Assembly (NCBI GenBank): GCA_036231525.1
Contig: JAZAGZ010000036.1
Location: 1 to 5,903, forward strand
Length of the DNA stretch: 5,903 bases
DNA from: UBA6522 sp036231525
Lineage (GTDB): Bacteria; Pseudomonadota; Gammaproteobacteria; Steroidobacterales; Rariloculaceae
Direction: 5' to 3'
Notes under the pieces: model-generated
Database searches by the model: none
The model's input: the letters and a program-made list of their open reading frames with translations, nothing else
Told to the model about the DNA's origin: nothing
Shown here: positions 1-5,903 of the stretch, piece by piece
Layout of the letters: each line of letters starts with the position of its first letter
Position numbering within the stretch: the stretch's first letter is position 1
Translations under genes and position numbers: made by a program

Positions 1-765
1 TACTTGCTCTTCAAAGGCAGCATGGAGCGAACGGAACTGTCCGGCCCGTTTACGATCCGCCGCAAAGTCGGCGACAATTCGGGCTTCTTCGCCCGTCATG
101 TTGGCGACGTCTTTGATATCAGCACGACCATGATATTTGAGGTAATTAGCGACTTCAGGGCTAGATAAAAGCCAGCTTCGATCTAGCGATACACGACCTT
201 TAGTTTCATCGCTATCCAGCATCATGTGCCAGCCGATCTCATCAAGTCCATTGGGATTGGCACCGATCGATGCAGGAAAATAGCCGAAACTGTCGGCGTT
301 GCCGATTACTGGGACGCCGTATTGCTTGCCGCTGTCATCTTGTAGCAAATCCGTACGCTTCCAGTTGTCGGAGGTGCGGTCCCAAAGAGTCAGCTCCGGA
401 TGGTCTTCGATTACCTCAGCGTAGTATCCCTGTGGACCTAGTATATCCTCAGTGCCACCATCAAAGATGAAGATGTCGTGCGTTTCACCTAAATCGTTAG
501 AGATGACATCTCGCATGAAAACGCCAATATCGGCGTTAGTCCCAGTGAATTCCATCTGTAGTCCGATGGACTTCTCCATGATGCTCCAGTCTTTGAGCTG
601 AGAAGTCGTAACGCCGTAGCCTCTTACTGTCGTAGAGGCGGCGTGAGCCGAAGTCGCTCCCGGAATAGCACTGCTGGCAGCGACAGCGACAATTCCCGTT
701 GCGGCTGCACCTTTTAGCAATTCGCGACGTGATATGTCGTATTTTCTCGTCGATTCCGTCATCAT
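1..765 (-). CDS. ABC transporter solute-binding protein with Tat signal (PotD-like), C-terminus beyond the window
   Basis: The frame is open from the ATG at 765 to the left edge, giving 255 residues without a stop. Family members are usually about 350-420 residues, so roughly a third is missing. The N-terminus is a twin-arginine signal: SRRELLK at residues 12-18, an Ala-rich hydrophobic stretch at 19-35, and a likely signal peptidase site after SAHA (residue 42). The protein should therefore be exported folded to the periplasm. The rest resembles spermidine/putrescine-type binding proteins (SBP_bac_8 class): an early segment with HDIFIFDGG (96-104), YGVPVIGNADSFGYFP (149-164) and TKGRVSLDRSW (188-198). 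A second ATG lies immediately downstream at 762; a purine-rich GAGGGAGA site just upstream serves either start. It follows the importer ATPase gene by 81 bp on the same strand, so it is probably its ligand-capturing partner. The substrate is unknown; polyamine-like is only a family default. Family call is fairly sure, ligand is not. Confidence 0.85.
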   Translation of the reverse strand, partial: MMTESTRKYDISRRELLKGAAATGIVAVAASSAIPGATSAHAASTTVRGYGVTTSQLKDWSIMEKSIGLQMEFTGTNADIGVFMRDVISNDLGETHDIFIFDGGTEDILGPQGYYAEVIEDHPELTLWDRTSDNWKRTDLLQDDSGKQYGVPVIGNADSFGYFPASIGANPNGLDEIGWHMMLDSDETKGRVSLDRSWLLSSPEVANYLKYHGRADIKDVANMTGEEARIVADFAADRKRAGQFRSLHAAFEEQV

Positions 766-769
766 CCGT

Positions 770-777
770 CTCCCTCT
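770..777 (-). promoter_or_regulatory. Ribosome binding site of the solute-binding protein gene
   Basis: On the minus strand the sequence AGAGGGAGACGG directly precedes the tandem ATG codons at 765 and 762. The GAGGGAGA core lies about 4 nt before the first ATG and 7 nt before the second, so the second ATG has the more usual spacing. The difference is one residue. Confidence 0.6.
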
Positions 778-803
778 TGATTAATTTTCTCGAACTACCA
801 AAC

Positions 804-819
804 CTCTCCTGTCAGAGAG
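804..819 (-). other. Small dyad between the ATPase and binding-protein genes
   Basis: CTCTC (804-808) and GAGAG (815-819) are perfect inverted arms around a 6-nt loop, placed in the 81-bp gap of the leftward unit. There is no T-run after it in the direction of transcription, so it is not an intrinsic terminator. Small hairpins in such gaps can stabilise a transcript end and allow higher expression of the binding protein than of the ATPase, but that is inference and the stem is only 5 bp. Confidence 0.25.
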
Positions 820-846
820 AATATCACTACTACTCCACCATGCGCT

Positions 847-1950
847 TTACGTTCCTTGCATGATTACACAATCGTCTTCGCGCCACCACAAATTTGTGAC
901 TTGCGAGACATCGAAGCCACTGTCCCAGATGCGTGCCTTTATATCACCGACATCGGTTTCAACGGTCTGGTCTAGATACTTTCCTTTGTAAATCGTTGTG
1001 CCAGCGCGACATGAAATTCTATTGGTTTCGGAACTCGCTTGCTCGTCTCCGCACAAAAGATGAACTCGTTCCGCGCGAATTCCAAGAGTTATTGTTTCGC
1101 CAATAGCGGGAGCGCCGTTACCACACCAGCGACCGCGCAGCATGCGTGAACCGAGCTTAACGGTTGCCATGCCGTTGTTTACTGTTTCCAGGGCGCCGCC
1201 AAAGAGGTTTTCAAAACCCATGAAGTCCGCAACAAAATGGGAGTTAGGGCGGTCAAAAATATCCCTCGGTGGACCTTCCTGGATAATTTTACCCTCTCGC
1301 ATGAGGATAACACGGTCACTCATGGTAAGAGCTTCTTCCTGGCTATGCGTGATATAGATGAACGTCATGCCTAGTTTTTTATGTAATTCAAGGAGCTCTA
1401 CTTGCATCTCCAGACGAAGTTTTTCATCGAGAGCGCCAAGGGGTTCATCCAATAGCAAAATTGCGGGCTCAGTTACTAGCGCACGAGCGAGAGACACTCG
1501 CTGACGTTCGCCGCCGCTCAACTGATGTACGCGGCGCTTATACTTGCCTGAGAGTTGGACCAATTCGAGCGCACTATCTGCGCGCTGCCGTCGCACTGCA
1601 GGGGGCACGCGGCGTACGCTCAGTCCATACTCAACGTTTTCACCGACGGTCATGTGGGGAAACAGCGCATAGTGCTGAAAAACAGTGGTGCAATTTCTGT
1701 CCGACGCAGGAACGCTTACGACATCCTCTCCAGCAATTCGAATCGCGCCTATACTTGTAGGTTTTTCCAATCCAGAGATTATACGCAATAGAGTAGTTTT
1801 GCCTGATCCGCTCTCACCCAGAATCGTCAGAAATTCACCTTTTTGGGCGGTTAAGGACACATCATCTACCGCGACTACGTCGTCGTAGCGATGGAGCGCA
1901 TCGCTTATCTCCAGCATAGGCTGAAAATTATCCGCCGAGTCGGTTGACAC
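847..1950 (-). CDS. ABC importer ATP-binding protein, PotA-like (spermidine/putrescine/iron family)
   Basis: This cytoplasmic ATPase would power uptake through permeases not present in the window. With the GTG start at 1950 it has 367 residues, the usual length for PotA-type subunits. All nucleotide-binding motifs are intact (numbering from this GTG): Walker A GESGSGKT 45-52, Q-loop VFQHYALFPHMTV with Gln92, signature LSGGE 144-148, Walker B ILLLDEP 164-170 with Asp168 and Glu169, D-loop GALD 172-175, and switch His202 in YITHSQEEA. After about residue 235 comes a TOBE-like regulatory domain, with LGIRAERV at 289-296 corresponding to the family's IRPE motif (Ala for Pro). The frame extends upstream to a TTG at 1989, but the GTG at 1950 has a strong AGGGGG site about 10 nt upstream and removes a stretch unlike the family N-terminus. 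It is the first visible gene of a leftward unit with the binding protein 81 bp downstream. Transported substrate cannot be told from the ATPase. Confidence 0.92.
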   Translation of the reverse strand: MSTDSADNFQPMLEISDALHRYDDVVAVDDVSLTAQKGEFLTILGESGSGKTTLLRIISGLEKPTSIGAIRIAGEDVVSVPASDRNCTTVFQHYALFPHMTVGENVEYGLSVRRVPPAVRRQRADSALELVQLSGKYKRRVHQLSGGERQRVSLARALVTEPAILLLDEPLGALDEKLRLEMQVELLELHKKLGMTFIYITHSQEEALTMSDRVILMREGKIIQEGPPRDIFDRPNSHFVADFMGFENLFGGALETVNNGMATVKLGSRMLRGRWCGNGAPAIGETITLGIRAERVHLLCGDEQASSETNRISCRAGTTIYKGKYLDQTVETDVGDIKARIWDSGFDVSQVTNLWWREDDCVIMQGT

Positions 1951-1959
1951 GATCCAATT

Positions 1960-1966
1960 ACCCCCT
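1960..1966 (-). promoter_or_regulatory. Ribosome binding site deciding the GTG start of the importer ATPase
   Basis: AGGGGGT on the minus strand lies 9 nt before the GTG at 1950. No comparable site precedes the TTG at 1989, where the upstream sequence is TTTGAGTTCAA. This favours the GTG and a 367-residue product. Confidence 0.6.
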
Positions 1967-2025
1967 GCCAGCCAAATTTGACAAATCAATTGAACTCAAA
2001 CAGACCACAATCTTCCGAAGGCGCG

Positions 2026-2034
2026 ATTATCACA
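2026..2034 (-). promoter_or_regulatory. Candidate extended -10 promoter for the importer unit
   Basis: On the minus strand TGTGATAAT fits the extended -10 pattern TGnTATAAT with one mismatch in the hexamer. It would start transcription near 2019, leaving a leader of about 70 nt before the GTG at 1950. No good -35 box is seen at 16-18 nt, which extended -10 promoters can tolerate. Motif match only. Confidence 0.3.
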
Positions 2035-2037
2035 TCT

Positions 2038-2052
2038 TTGGCATGATTGGCA
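2038..2052. repeat. Direct repeat TTGGCA-tga-TTGGCA
   Basis: Two perfect TTGGCA copies at 2038-2043 and 2047-2052 are offset by 9 bp, close to one helical turn. They lie just upstream of the candidate leftward -10, and the second copy is the -35 of the candidate rightward promoter. This is a plausible tandem binding site or a chance repeat. Confidence 0.35.
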
Positions 2053-2076
2053 CGCTTCTACGCAAACTGATTTAAT
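2047..2076 (+). promoter_or_regulatory. Candidate sigma70-type promoter reading towards hyuB
   Basis: TTGGCA (2047-2052, five of six matches to TTGACA) and TTTAAT (2071-2076, five of six matches to TATAAT) are separated by 18 bp. Transcription would begin near 2083, giving a leader of about 370 nt before hyuB. Such a leader is long; a nearer promoter that I cannot identify is also possible. Confidence 0.3.
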
Positions 2077-2223
2077 CCGAGTGCTTCTGGCGAATGGTAG
2101 CAGATCGGAATGCGTGCCACAACGAGCTGTGGGCCGGTTTATAACGGATAATAACAAGTGGATGGAAAATGGTATATTTACTCGGTTTTTAGGGCTTAGT
2201 GATAGATTTTTCTATTCTCTAGA

Positions 2224-2259
2224 CTGCTGGCCCCAGGGAATAACCCTTGAAAGCAGCAG
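2224..2259 (+). other. Nested hairpin in the putative hyuB leader
   Basis: CTGCTG (2224-2229) pairs with CAGCAG (2254-2259), and inside it AGGG (2235-2238) pairs with CCCT (2244-2247) around the loop AATAA. The internal loops are 5 and 6 nt. No T-run follows, so it is not a classic terminator. Confidence 0.25.
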
Positions 2260-2267
2260 ATTAGGAC

Positions 2268-2299
2268 AGCGCCGAGGTGGCCCAAAAATCCAGGGCGCT
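2268..2299. other. Inverted repeat AGCGCC/GGCGCT
   Basis: Perfect 6-bp arms AGCGCC (2268-2273) and GGCGCT (2294-2299) enclose a 20-nt spacer, nine bases after the nested hairpin. Together they make a potentially structured stretch of about 75 nt, but each stem alone is short enough to occur by chance. Confidence 0.2.
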
Positions 2300-2309
2300 C
2301 AAGACTTTC

Positions 2310-2324
2310 TTGATTTTTTATCAA
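2310..2324. promoter_or_regulatory. Dyad TTGAT-N5-ATCAA
   Basis: A perfect 5-bp inverted repeat around five Ts lies 130 bp before hyuB. The shape, AT-rich with a T-N11-A-like spacing, is compatible with a LysR-type or other dimeric regulator site. There is no regulator gene in the window to pair it with. Confidence 0.25.
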
Positions 2325-2326
2325 CT

Positions 2327-2406
2327 TTGTACAGTCCTGCCAATTTCTCAGCACAACCCTAGTACGATATGACAAATACAAATAAGGTTGTAATCTGGCC
2401 CTACAA
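2327..2406. promoter_or_regulatory. Cluster of TTGTA/TACAA half-sites upstream of hyuB (possible operator)
   Basis: Four copies of the same pentamer occur in 80 bp: TTGTA 2327-2331, TACAA 2377-2381, TTGTA 2388-2392 and TACAA 2402-2406. The last three form two overlapping dyads, with spacers of 6 and 9 bp, that share the central half-site. In addition ACAACC (2353-2358) is the inverse of GGTTGT (2386-2391). TTGTA/TACAA halves resemble the half-sites of GntR/FCD-type repressors, but the spacings here are not the usual tight ones. Position about 50-130 bp before the start codon suits regulation of hyuBA. Confidence 0.35.
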
Positions 2407-2454
2407 GAACATAAGACCAATGTGTAAGCAGAGTGGAACAGTTATAGGCTGACA

Positions 2455-4239
2455 ATGTCCCCTGAAAACGATTACTTCGATCCAACTTTACGGTCTGTTT
2501 TGTCGAGCCGGTTCAGTGCAATCCTACGGGAGATGAGCAACACGGTGCTTCGGGCGAGTAAGTCCGGGGTGATCAAAATCGCTCGAGATATGTCTTGTGC
2601 AATCCTAACCTATGATCACCGACTGGTGTGCATTGAGGAGTGTATACCAATTCATGTTGCGGCAATCGATTTGACTACGAAGCCGCTTACAGAATTCTTT
2701 GATGATATTGAGGAGGGTGATGCATTCCTTAATAACTGTCCTTACACGGGAGTTACTCACCATGGAGACTTAACACTTTGTGTTCCCGTGTTCTGCGATG
2801 GCGAACCTCTATTTTGGACCGTTTCTCGTGCTCACCACGCTGATGTCGGTGCGCCTGTGCCCTCGACTTATTTACCCTACGCCAAAACAATCTACGAGGA
2901 AGGTCTACATTTTCCAGGAGTTAGGGTCGAGCGTGGGTTTAAGGAAAATTCAGACATCATTCGTATGGCTAAGATGAAGATACGGGTGCCGGACATTTGG
3001 TATAGTGATTACCTCGCTCAGGTTGGCTCTTGCCGTACTGCAGAAAAGCGCTTGAAGGAGTTGGTGAACAAGTATGGAGTTGAGACGATTAAGCGCTTCA
3101 TTGCGGAATGGATGGCCTATGGAGAAAGGCGCGCTATAGCGGCAATCAAGGAGTTGCCGGCGGGGACATGGCAATACGAGAACAAACATGATCCTTTGCC
3201 TGGTGTAGCTGATGAAGGCATTCCCGTCCGCGCCATTGTGTCCGTTGATCCAGAAGAAGGATTGGTTACGGTTGATGTGCGGGACAATATTGATTGTATA
3301 GAAGGCGGCCTCAATCTCAGCGAAACTTGTTCTATAGCGGCTTGCCGCGCCGGGGTTTTCTACAATATTGATCACACTATCCCGCATAATGAGGGAAGCG
3401 CTCAACGCGTTAGAGTGCTATTGCGGGATGATTGCATAGTAGGCCGACCGCGTTATCCCGTTGGAACTTCAGTTGCCACGACTAACGTGGCGGATAGATT
3501 GGTTAACGCTGTCTCTTGTTGCTTCGCTCAAATGGGCGCGCCACATGGCATGGCCGAAGGCGGTTACCAGCAAGCTTTAGGCTTGGCAGTTATATCGGGC
3601 AATGACCCGCGCAAAGGCGACCAAACCTATATCAATCAAATGTTTATTGGATTCGGAGGCGGACCGGGCATGCCTGGCCATGATGGATGGCTCACCTACG
3701 GTGGACCTGTTGATGGGGCAATGCAGATTCTTAGCCCCACGGAGGTTGACGAATCCATGTTTCCAATTATCTACGAGTGCCGGGAATTGGCCATTGACAC
3801 ATTGGGTCACGGTGAATGGGACGGTGCACCGGGAACTAAGTCAGTCTACCGTCCAACTCACAGTGAGATGAAAGCAGTTTATTGTAGCGATGGCGATACG
3901 TTCCCTTCCAAGGGCGTCAGTCTAGGGCATGATGGCGCACCATCAGCAAATTGGAAAAGGTCGACTAATGGGGAGTTGACCAAGCTGCCCTCTTTTCATG
4001 AGGAGGCATGTTATCCCGGCGAAGCATTTTCTTTTGTTACCACGGGGGGTGGAGGCTATGGAAACCCGCTCAAACGCCCCCCTGATCGGGTTGTTGCGAC
4101 CATTAATCGGGGTTGGTTAAGTTCTGGTAAAGCCGAGGAGATATACGGCGTAGTTGTTATCCCTGCCGATAATGGTATCGAGTATTGCGTGGACGTTTCT
4201 GCAACTCTTCGGCGACGTGCCGAACTCGGGGTGGACTAG
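2455..4239 (+). CDS. hyuB: Hydantoinase B/oxoprolinase family protein (HyuB; acetone carboxylase alpha-like)
   Basis: Complete 594-residue cytoplasmic subunit of the HyuB family, whose members work with a HyuA partner in ATP-dependent hydrolysis of cyclic amides (hydantoins, 5-oxoproline) or in carboxylations. The length fits the hydantoinase/oxoprolinase type better than the longer acetone carboxylase alpha chains. Family landmarks are in order: RDMSCAIL (44-51), IPIHV (64-68), NNCPYTGVTHHGDLTL (93-108, equivalent to NDPYxGGTHxxDxT), SRAHHADVG (124-132), a glycine-rich GFGGGPGMPGHDG (399-411), GAPGTKS (457-463), and the C-terminal TTGGGGYGNPLKR (529-541) followed by a YGVVV tail (564-568). 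His102-x-x-Asp105 and His127-x-x-Asp130 are retained and probably bind metal, whereas Asp of NDPY is Cys95. The ATG at 2455 is the only likely start: an in-frame stop lies at 2425 with no other start between. The ribosome site is weak (TAGG, 6 nt upstream). It sits 4 bp ahead of hyuA, so the two are surely cotranscribed. Substrate unknown. Confidence 0.9.
   Translation: MSPENDYFDPTLRSVLSSRFSAILREMSNTVLRASKSGVIKIARDMSCAILTYDHRLVCIEECIPIHVAAIDLTTKPLTEFFDDIEEGDAFLNNCPYTGVTHHGDLTLCVPVFCDGEPLFWTVSRAHHADVGAPVPSTYLPYAKTIYEEGLHFPGVRVERGFKENSDIIRMAKMKIRVPDIWYSDYLAQVGSCRTAEKRLKELVNKYGVETIKRFIAEWMAYGERRAIAAIKELPAGTWQYENKHDPLPGVADEGIPVRAIVSVDPEEGLVTVDVRDNIDCIEGGLNLSETCSIAACRAGVFYNIDHTIPHNEGSAQRVRVLLRDDCIVGRPRYPVGTSVATTNVADRLVNAVSCCFAQMGAPHGMAEGGYQQALGLAVISGNDPRKGDQTYINQMFIGFGGGPGMPGHDGWLTYGGPVDGAMQILSPTEVDESMFPIIYECRELAIDTLGHGEWDGAPGTKSVYRPTHSEMKAVYCSDGDTFPSKGVSLGHDGAPSANWKRSTNGELTKLPSFHEEACYPGEAFSFVTTGGGGYGNPLKRPPDRVVATINRGWLSSGKAEEIYGVVVIPADNGIEYCVDVSATLRRRAELGVD
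4227..4234 (+). promoter_or_regulatory. Ribosome binding site of hyuA inside the end of hyuB
   Basis: GGGGTGG in the last codons of hyuB precedes the ATG at 4244 by about 9 nt. With only 4 nt between the hyuB stop and this ATG, translation of the two subunits is probably coupled, which suits a fixed-ratio complex. Confidence 0.5.
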
Positions 4240-4243
4240 GTTA

Positions 4244-5903
4244 ATGGGCTACCGAGTTTCCATAGATATTGGTGGTACCTTCACTGATTGCGTCGTAGTG
4301 GACGAGGCTGGGTTGCAGCGCATCTTCAAAACACCGAGCACACCCGGTGAATTTGAGCGGGGGTTCATGAATGCGATTTCTCTCGCCGCAGCGGCCCACG
4401 ATTTGAGTGTGGATACCTTTTTAACCAACACCGATCGCATTGTACACGGTACTACCGTTGCTACGAATGCACTTATTGAGGGTAAAATTCCGCGTGTGGG
4501 TTTGATTTGTAATGAGGGCTTTAGGGATATCTTGACGCTGCGTGAAGCACCGCGCAAACAGCCGTTTCGATGGCGAGTTGACTATCCGGAGCCCTTCGTT
4601 CCGCGCGCCAGAACCTTTGGGGTACAAGGACGAATCAATGCATCTGGCGAGGAGTTGATCCCTCTCGACGAGTCAGGAATTCACTCAGCAATTGATGCAT
4701 TCCGCTCAATCAAAGTTGAATCTGTTGCGGTGTGTCTTCTGTGGTCAATAATTAACGGTGCGCACGAGCAGCGTATTCGCGAGATTATCAAAGAAGCATG
4801 GCCTACTCTGCCTGTGACACTTAGTCACGAGTTAAACCCGATCGCGCGGGAATATAGACGTACTATTTCTTCAGTTATTGATGCCGCATTGCAGCCAATC
4901 GTGAGTATTTACGTAAGCCGTTTAGAAGCTGTTCTGCGAAAGTCTGGTTACACGAACGCCCTAATGATAGCAAATAGTTTGGGCGGAATGATGCCGCCGG
5001 AAGAGATCCGAAAAAAGCCAATTTACAGTGTTATGTCCGGACCAACTTTAGCTCCGATGGCGGCAAAGCGAATATGTGATGAACCTGATCTCGTCGTCGT
5101 CGACATGGGTGGTACTTCATTTGATGTCTCAGCTATACGTGGTGGGCAGGTCATCGTTTCACCTGAAGCCATGATAACTGAGTTTGACATGCTCGGAATT
5201 CCCAAAATTGATGTGCGTTCGGTTGGGGCGGGCGGAGGGTCTATCGCGTGGGTTGATGCTGGCGGATGGCTGCGTGTGGGCCCAGAAAGTGTAGGTGCTA
5301 GTCCGGGCCCGGCTTGCTATGGGTCGGGAGGCGTCAAGCCTACAGTCACAGATGCAAATGTAGTGCTTGGCCTTATTGATCCGGACTATTTTCTCGGTGG
5401 ACGGATGAAACTGGATAAGGTGGCTGCAGAGACTGCAGTGCAAGGGGTCGCTAACTCGCTGGGTGTTAGCCTTCTCGACGCTGCGTATGCGATTCACAGT
5501 ACTGTTAGCCATAATATGATAGCGGCTATTGAAGATATTACGATTAAGGAAGGGATAGATCCGCGGGAGAGCTATTTCGTTTCTGGTGGCGGTGCTACTG
5601 CCTGCCATATGGCCGAAATGGCGCGCGCACTAGACATAAAGCGTTTTCTGATTCCAAAATTTTCAGCTGGACTTAGTGCGTTTGGTGGTCTGATTTCTGA
5701 TATTGCCTGGGAAGAAAAGGCAACACTCGTGACTGATGCTACAAATTTTTTACTCGAGAAGACTAACAAACTACTGAAAACCCTTCGGCAGCAGGGAACT
5801 GACTTTCTATCTCGATCTAACGTAGATCGTAAGGATTGGCGATTTGAATACTCCTTCTTGGGTCGCTATCAATATCAGTCATGGGAGATTGAGGTTCCGT
5901 TCG
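4244..5903 (+). CDS. hyuA: Hydantoinase/oxoprolinase family ATP-binding subunit (HyuA; acetone carboxylase beta-like), C-terminus beyond the window
   Basis: The frame is open from the ATG at 4244 to the right edge: 553 residues, with about 130-150 missing compared with the usual 680-700. HyuA subunits have an actin/hexokinase-like ATPase fold and phosphorylate or activate the substrate for the HyuB partner. Visible landmarks: phosphate loop DIGGTFTD (8-15) at the very N-terminus, HGTTVATNALIE (68-79), GFRDIL (92-97), SHELNPIAREYRRTISSVIDAAL (194-216), MSGP (264-267), second phosphate motif VVVDMGGTSFDVS (284-296), SVGAGGGSIAWVD (326-338), GPESVGASPGPACYG (346-360) with PTVTDANVVLG (366-376), and the late glycine motif SGGGATACHMAEMA (447-460) running into FSAGLSAFGGLISD (473-486). 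The late motif differs from the GGAGPLHA form of classical members. All ATP-site motifs look intact, so an active enzyme is expected. It follows hyuB by 4 bp, with a ribosome site inside hyuB. No third (gamma) subunit gene can be seen, so carboxylase and hydrolase activity cannot be told apart. Confidence 0.9.
   Translation, partial: MGYRVSIDIGGTFTDCVVVDEAGLQRIFKTPSTPGEFERGFMNAISLAAAAHDLSVDTFLTNTDRIVHGTTVATNALIEGKIPRVGLICNEGFRDILTLREAPRKQPFRWRVDYPEPFVPRARTFGVQGRINASGEELIPLDESGIHSAIDAFRSIKVESVAVCLLWSIINGAHEQRIREIIKEAWPTLPVTLSHELNPIAREYRRTISSVIDAALQPIVSIYVSRLEAVLRKSGYTNALMIANSLGGMMPPEEIRKKPIYSVMSGPTLAPMAAKRICDEPDLVVVDMGGTSFDVSAIRGGQVIVSPEAMITEFDMLGIPKIDVRSVGAGGGSIAWVDAGGWLRVGPESVGASPGPACYGSGGVKPTVTDANVVLGLIDPDYFLGGRMKLDKVAAETAVQGVANSLGVSLLDAAYAIHSTVSHNMIAAIEDITIKEGIDPRESYFVSGGGATACHMAEMARALDIKRFLIPKFSAGLSAFGGLISDIAWEEKATLVTDATNFLLEKTNKLLKTLRQQGTDFLSRSNVDRKDWRFEYSFLGRYQYQSWEIEVPF

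Larger units (their letters stand above)
1951..2454. other. Divergent intergenic regulatory region without a convincing gene
   Basis: About 500 bp separate the two divergent units. Short open frames exist on both strands (2081-2362 plus, 2196-2420 minus), but they start at non-ATG codons, overlap each other and their translations resemble no family I recognise. No tRNA, rRNA, insertion-sequence ends or CRISPR repeats are visible. The region holds candidate promoters for both directions, a 9-bp-period direct repeat, three or more dyads and a cluster of TTGTA/TACAA half-sites, all listed separately. It is longer than a simple divergent promoter needs, leaving room for a long leader, an unrecognised small RNA or decayed sequence. 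Confidence 0.6.

Noticed and set aside
270..470. 66-codon plus-strand open frame over the binding-protein gene
   Set aside because: Arg- and Cys-rich product typical of an antisense shadow; the minus-strand frame has a signal peptide and family motifs.
804..819. Intrinsic terminator between ATPase and binding-protein genes
   Set aside because: The stem is 5 bp and has no T-run in the leftward direction; the genes are more likely cotranscribed.
847..1989. TTG at 1989 as start of the importer ATPase
   Set aside because: No ribosome site precedes it and the extra 13 residues do not resemble the family; the GTG at 1950 has AGGGGG upstream.
2048..2063. Possible sigma54 promoter (TGGCACG followed by GC)
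   Set aside because: The downstream GC lies one base too far from the GG for the strict sigma54 spacing, and the TTGC element is not matched.
2081..2362. 93-codon open frame on the plus strand in the intergenic region
   Set aside because: It starts with TTG, has no clear ribosome site, overlaps an opposite open frame, and its translation shows no domain or family resemblance.
2196..2420. 74-codon open frame on the minus strand in the intergenic region
   Set aside because: Non-ATG start, composition unlike a folded protein, and it lies across the dyads and half-sites that look regulatory.
2950..3405. 151-codon open frame antisense to hyuB
   Set aside because: It lies wholly inside a strong family gene whose motifs are conserved; the antisense frame is a by-product of codon use.
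5159..5608. 149-codon open frame antisense to hyuA
   Set aside because: It overlaps conserved HyuA motifs, and its translation has no recognisable family.

Overview
This looks like bacterial chromosomal DNA of moderate GC content. The gene types (a Tat-exported periplasmic binding protein, a PotA-type importer ATPase and a HyuB/HyuA pair) suggest a Gram-negative proteobacterium, possibly an alphaproteobacterium. That taxonomic guess rests on gene content and general resemblance only. The window holds four protein genes in two divergent units around an intergenic region of about 500 bp.

Left unit, minus strand (positions 1950 to 1): an ABC importer ATPase of the spermidine/putrescine (PotA-like) type is followed after 81 bp by a Tat-signal solute-binding protein whose C-terminal part runs off the left edge. 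Permease genes are not in the window and would be expected further left.

Central region (1951-2454): I find no convincing gene. It has a plausible extended -10 promoter for the left unit, a plausible sigma70-like promoter pointing right, a short direct repeat between and overlapping them, several dyads, and a cluster of TTGTA/TACAA half-sites within 130 bp of the rightward genes. It reads as a divergent regulatory region.

Right unit, plus strand (2455 to 5903): a HyuB-type subunit (hydantoinase B/oxoprolinase/acetone carboxylase alpha family) is followed after 4 bp by a HyuA-type ATP-using subunit that runs off the right edge. Both are clear family members but depart from the best-known motif forms. 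HyuB keeps the likely metal-binding His-x-x-Asp pairs but has Cys for Asp in the NDPY motif. HyuA has an unusual late glycine motif.

How they may work together (inference): the importer brings in a small nitrogen- or carboxylate-containing compound, and the HyuAB enzyme carries out an ATP-dependent ring opening or carboxylation of it. The real substrate cannot be read from the sequence.
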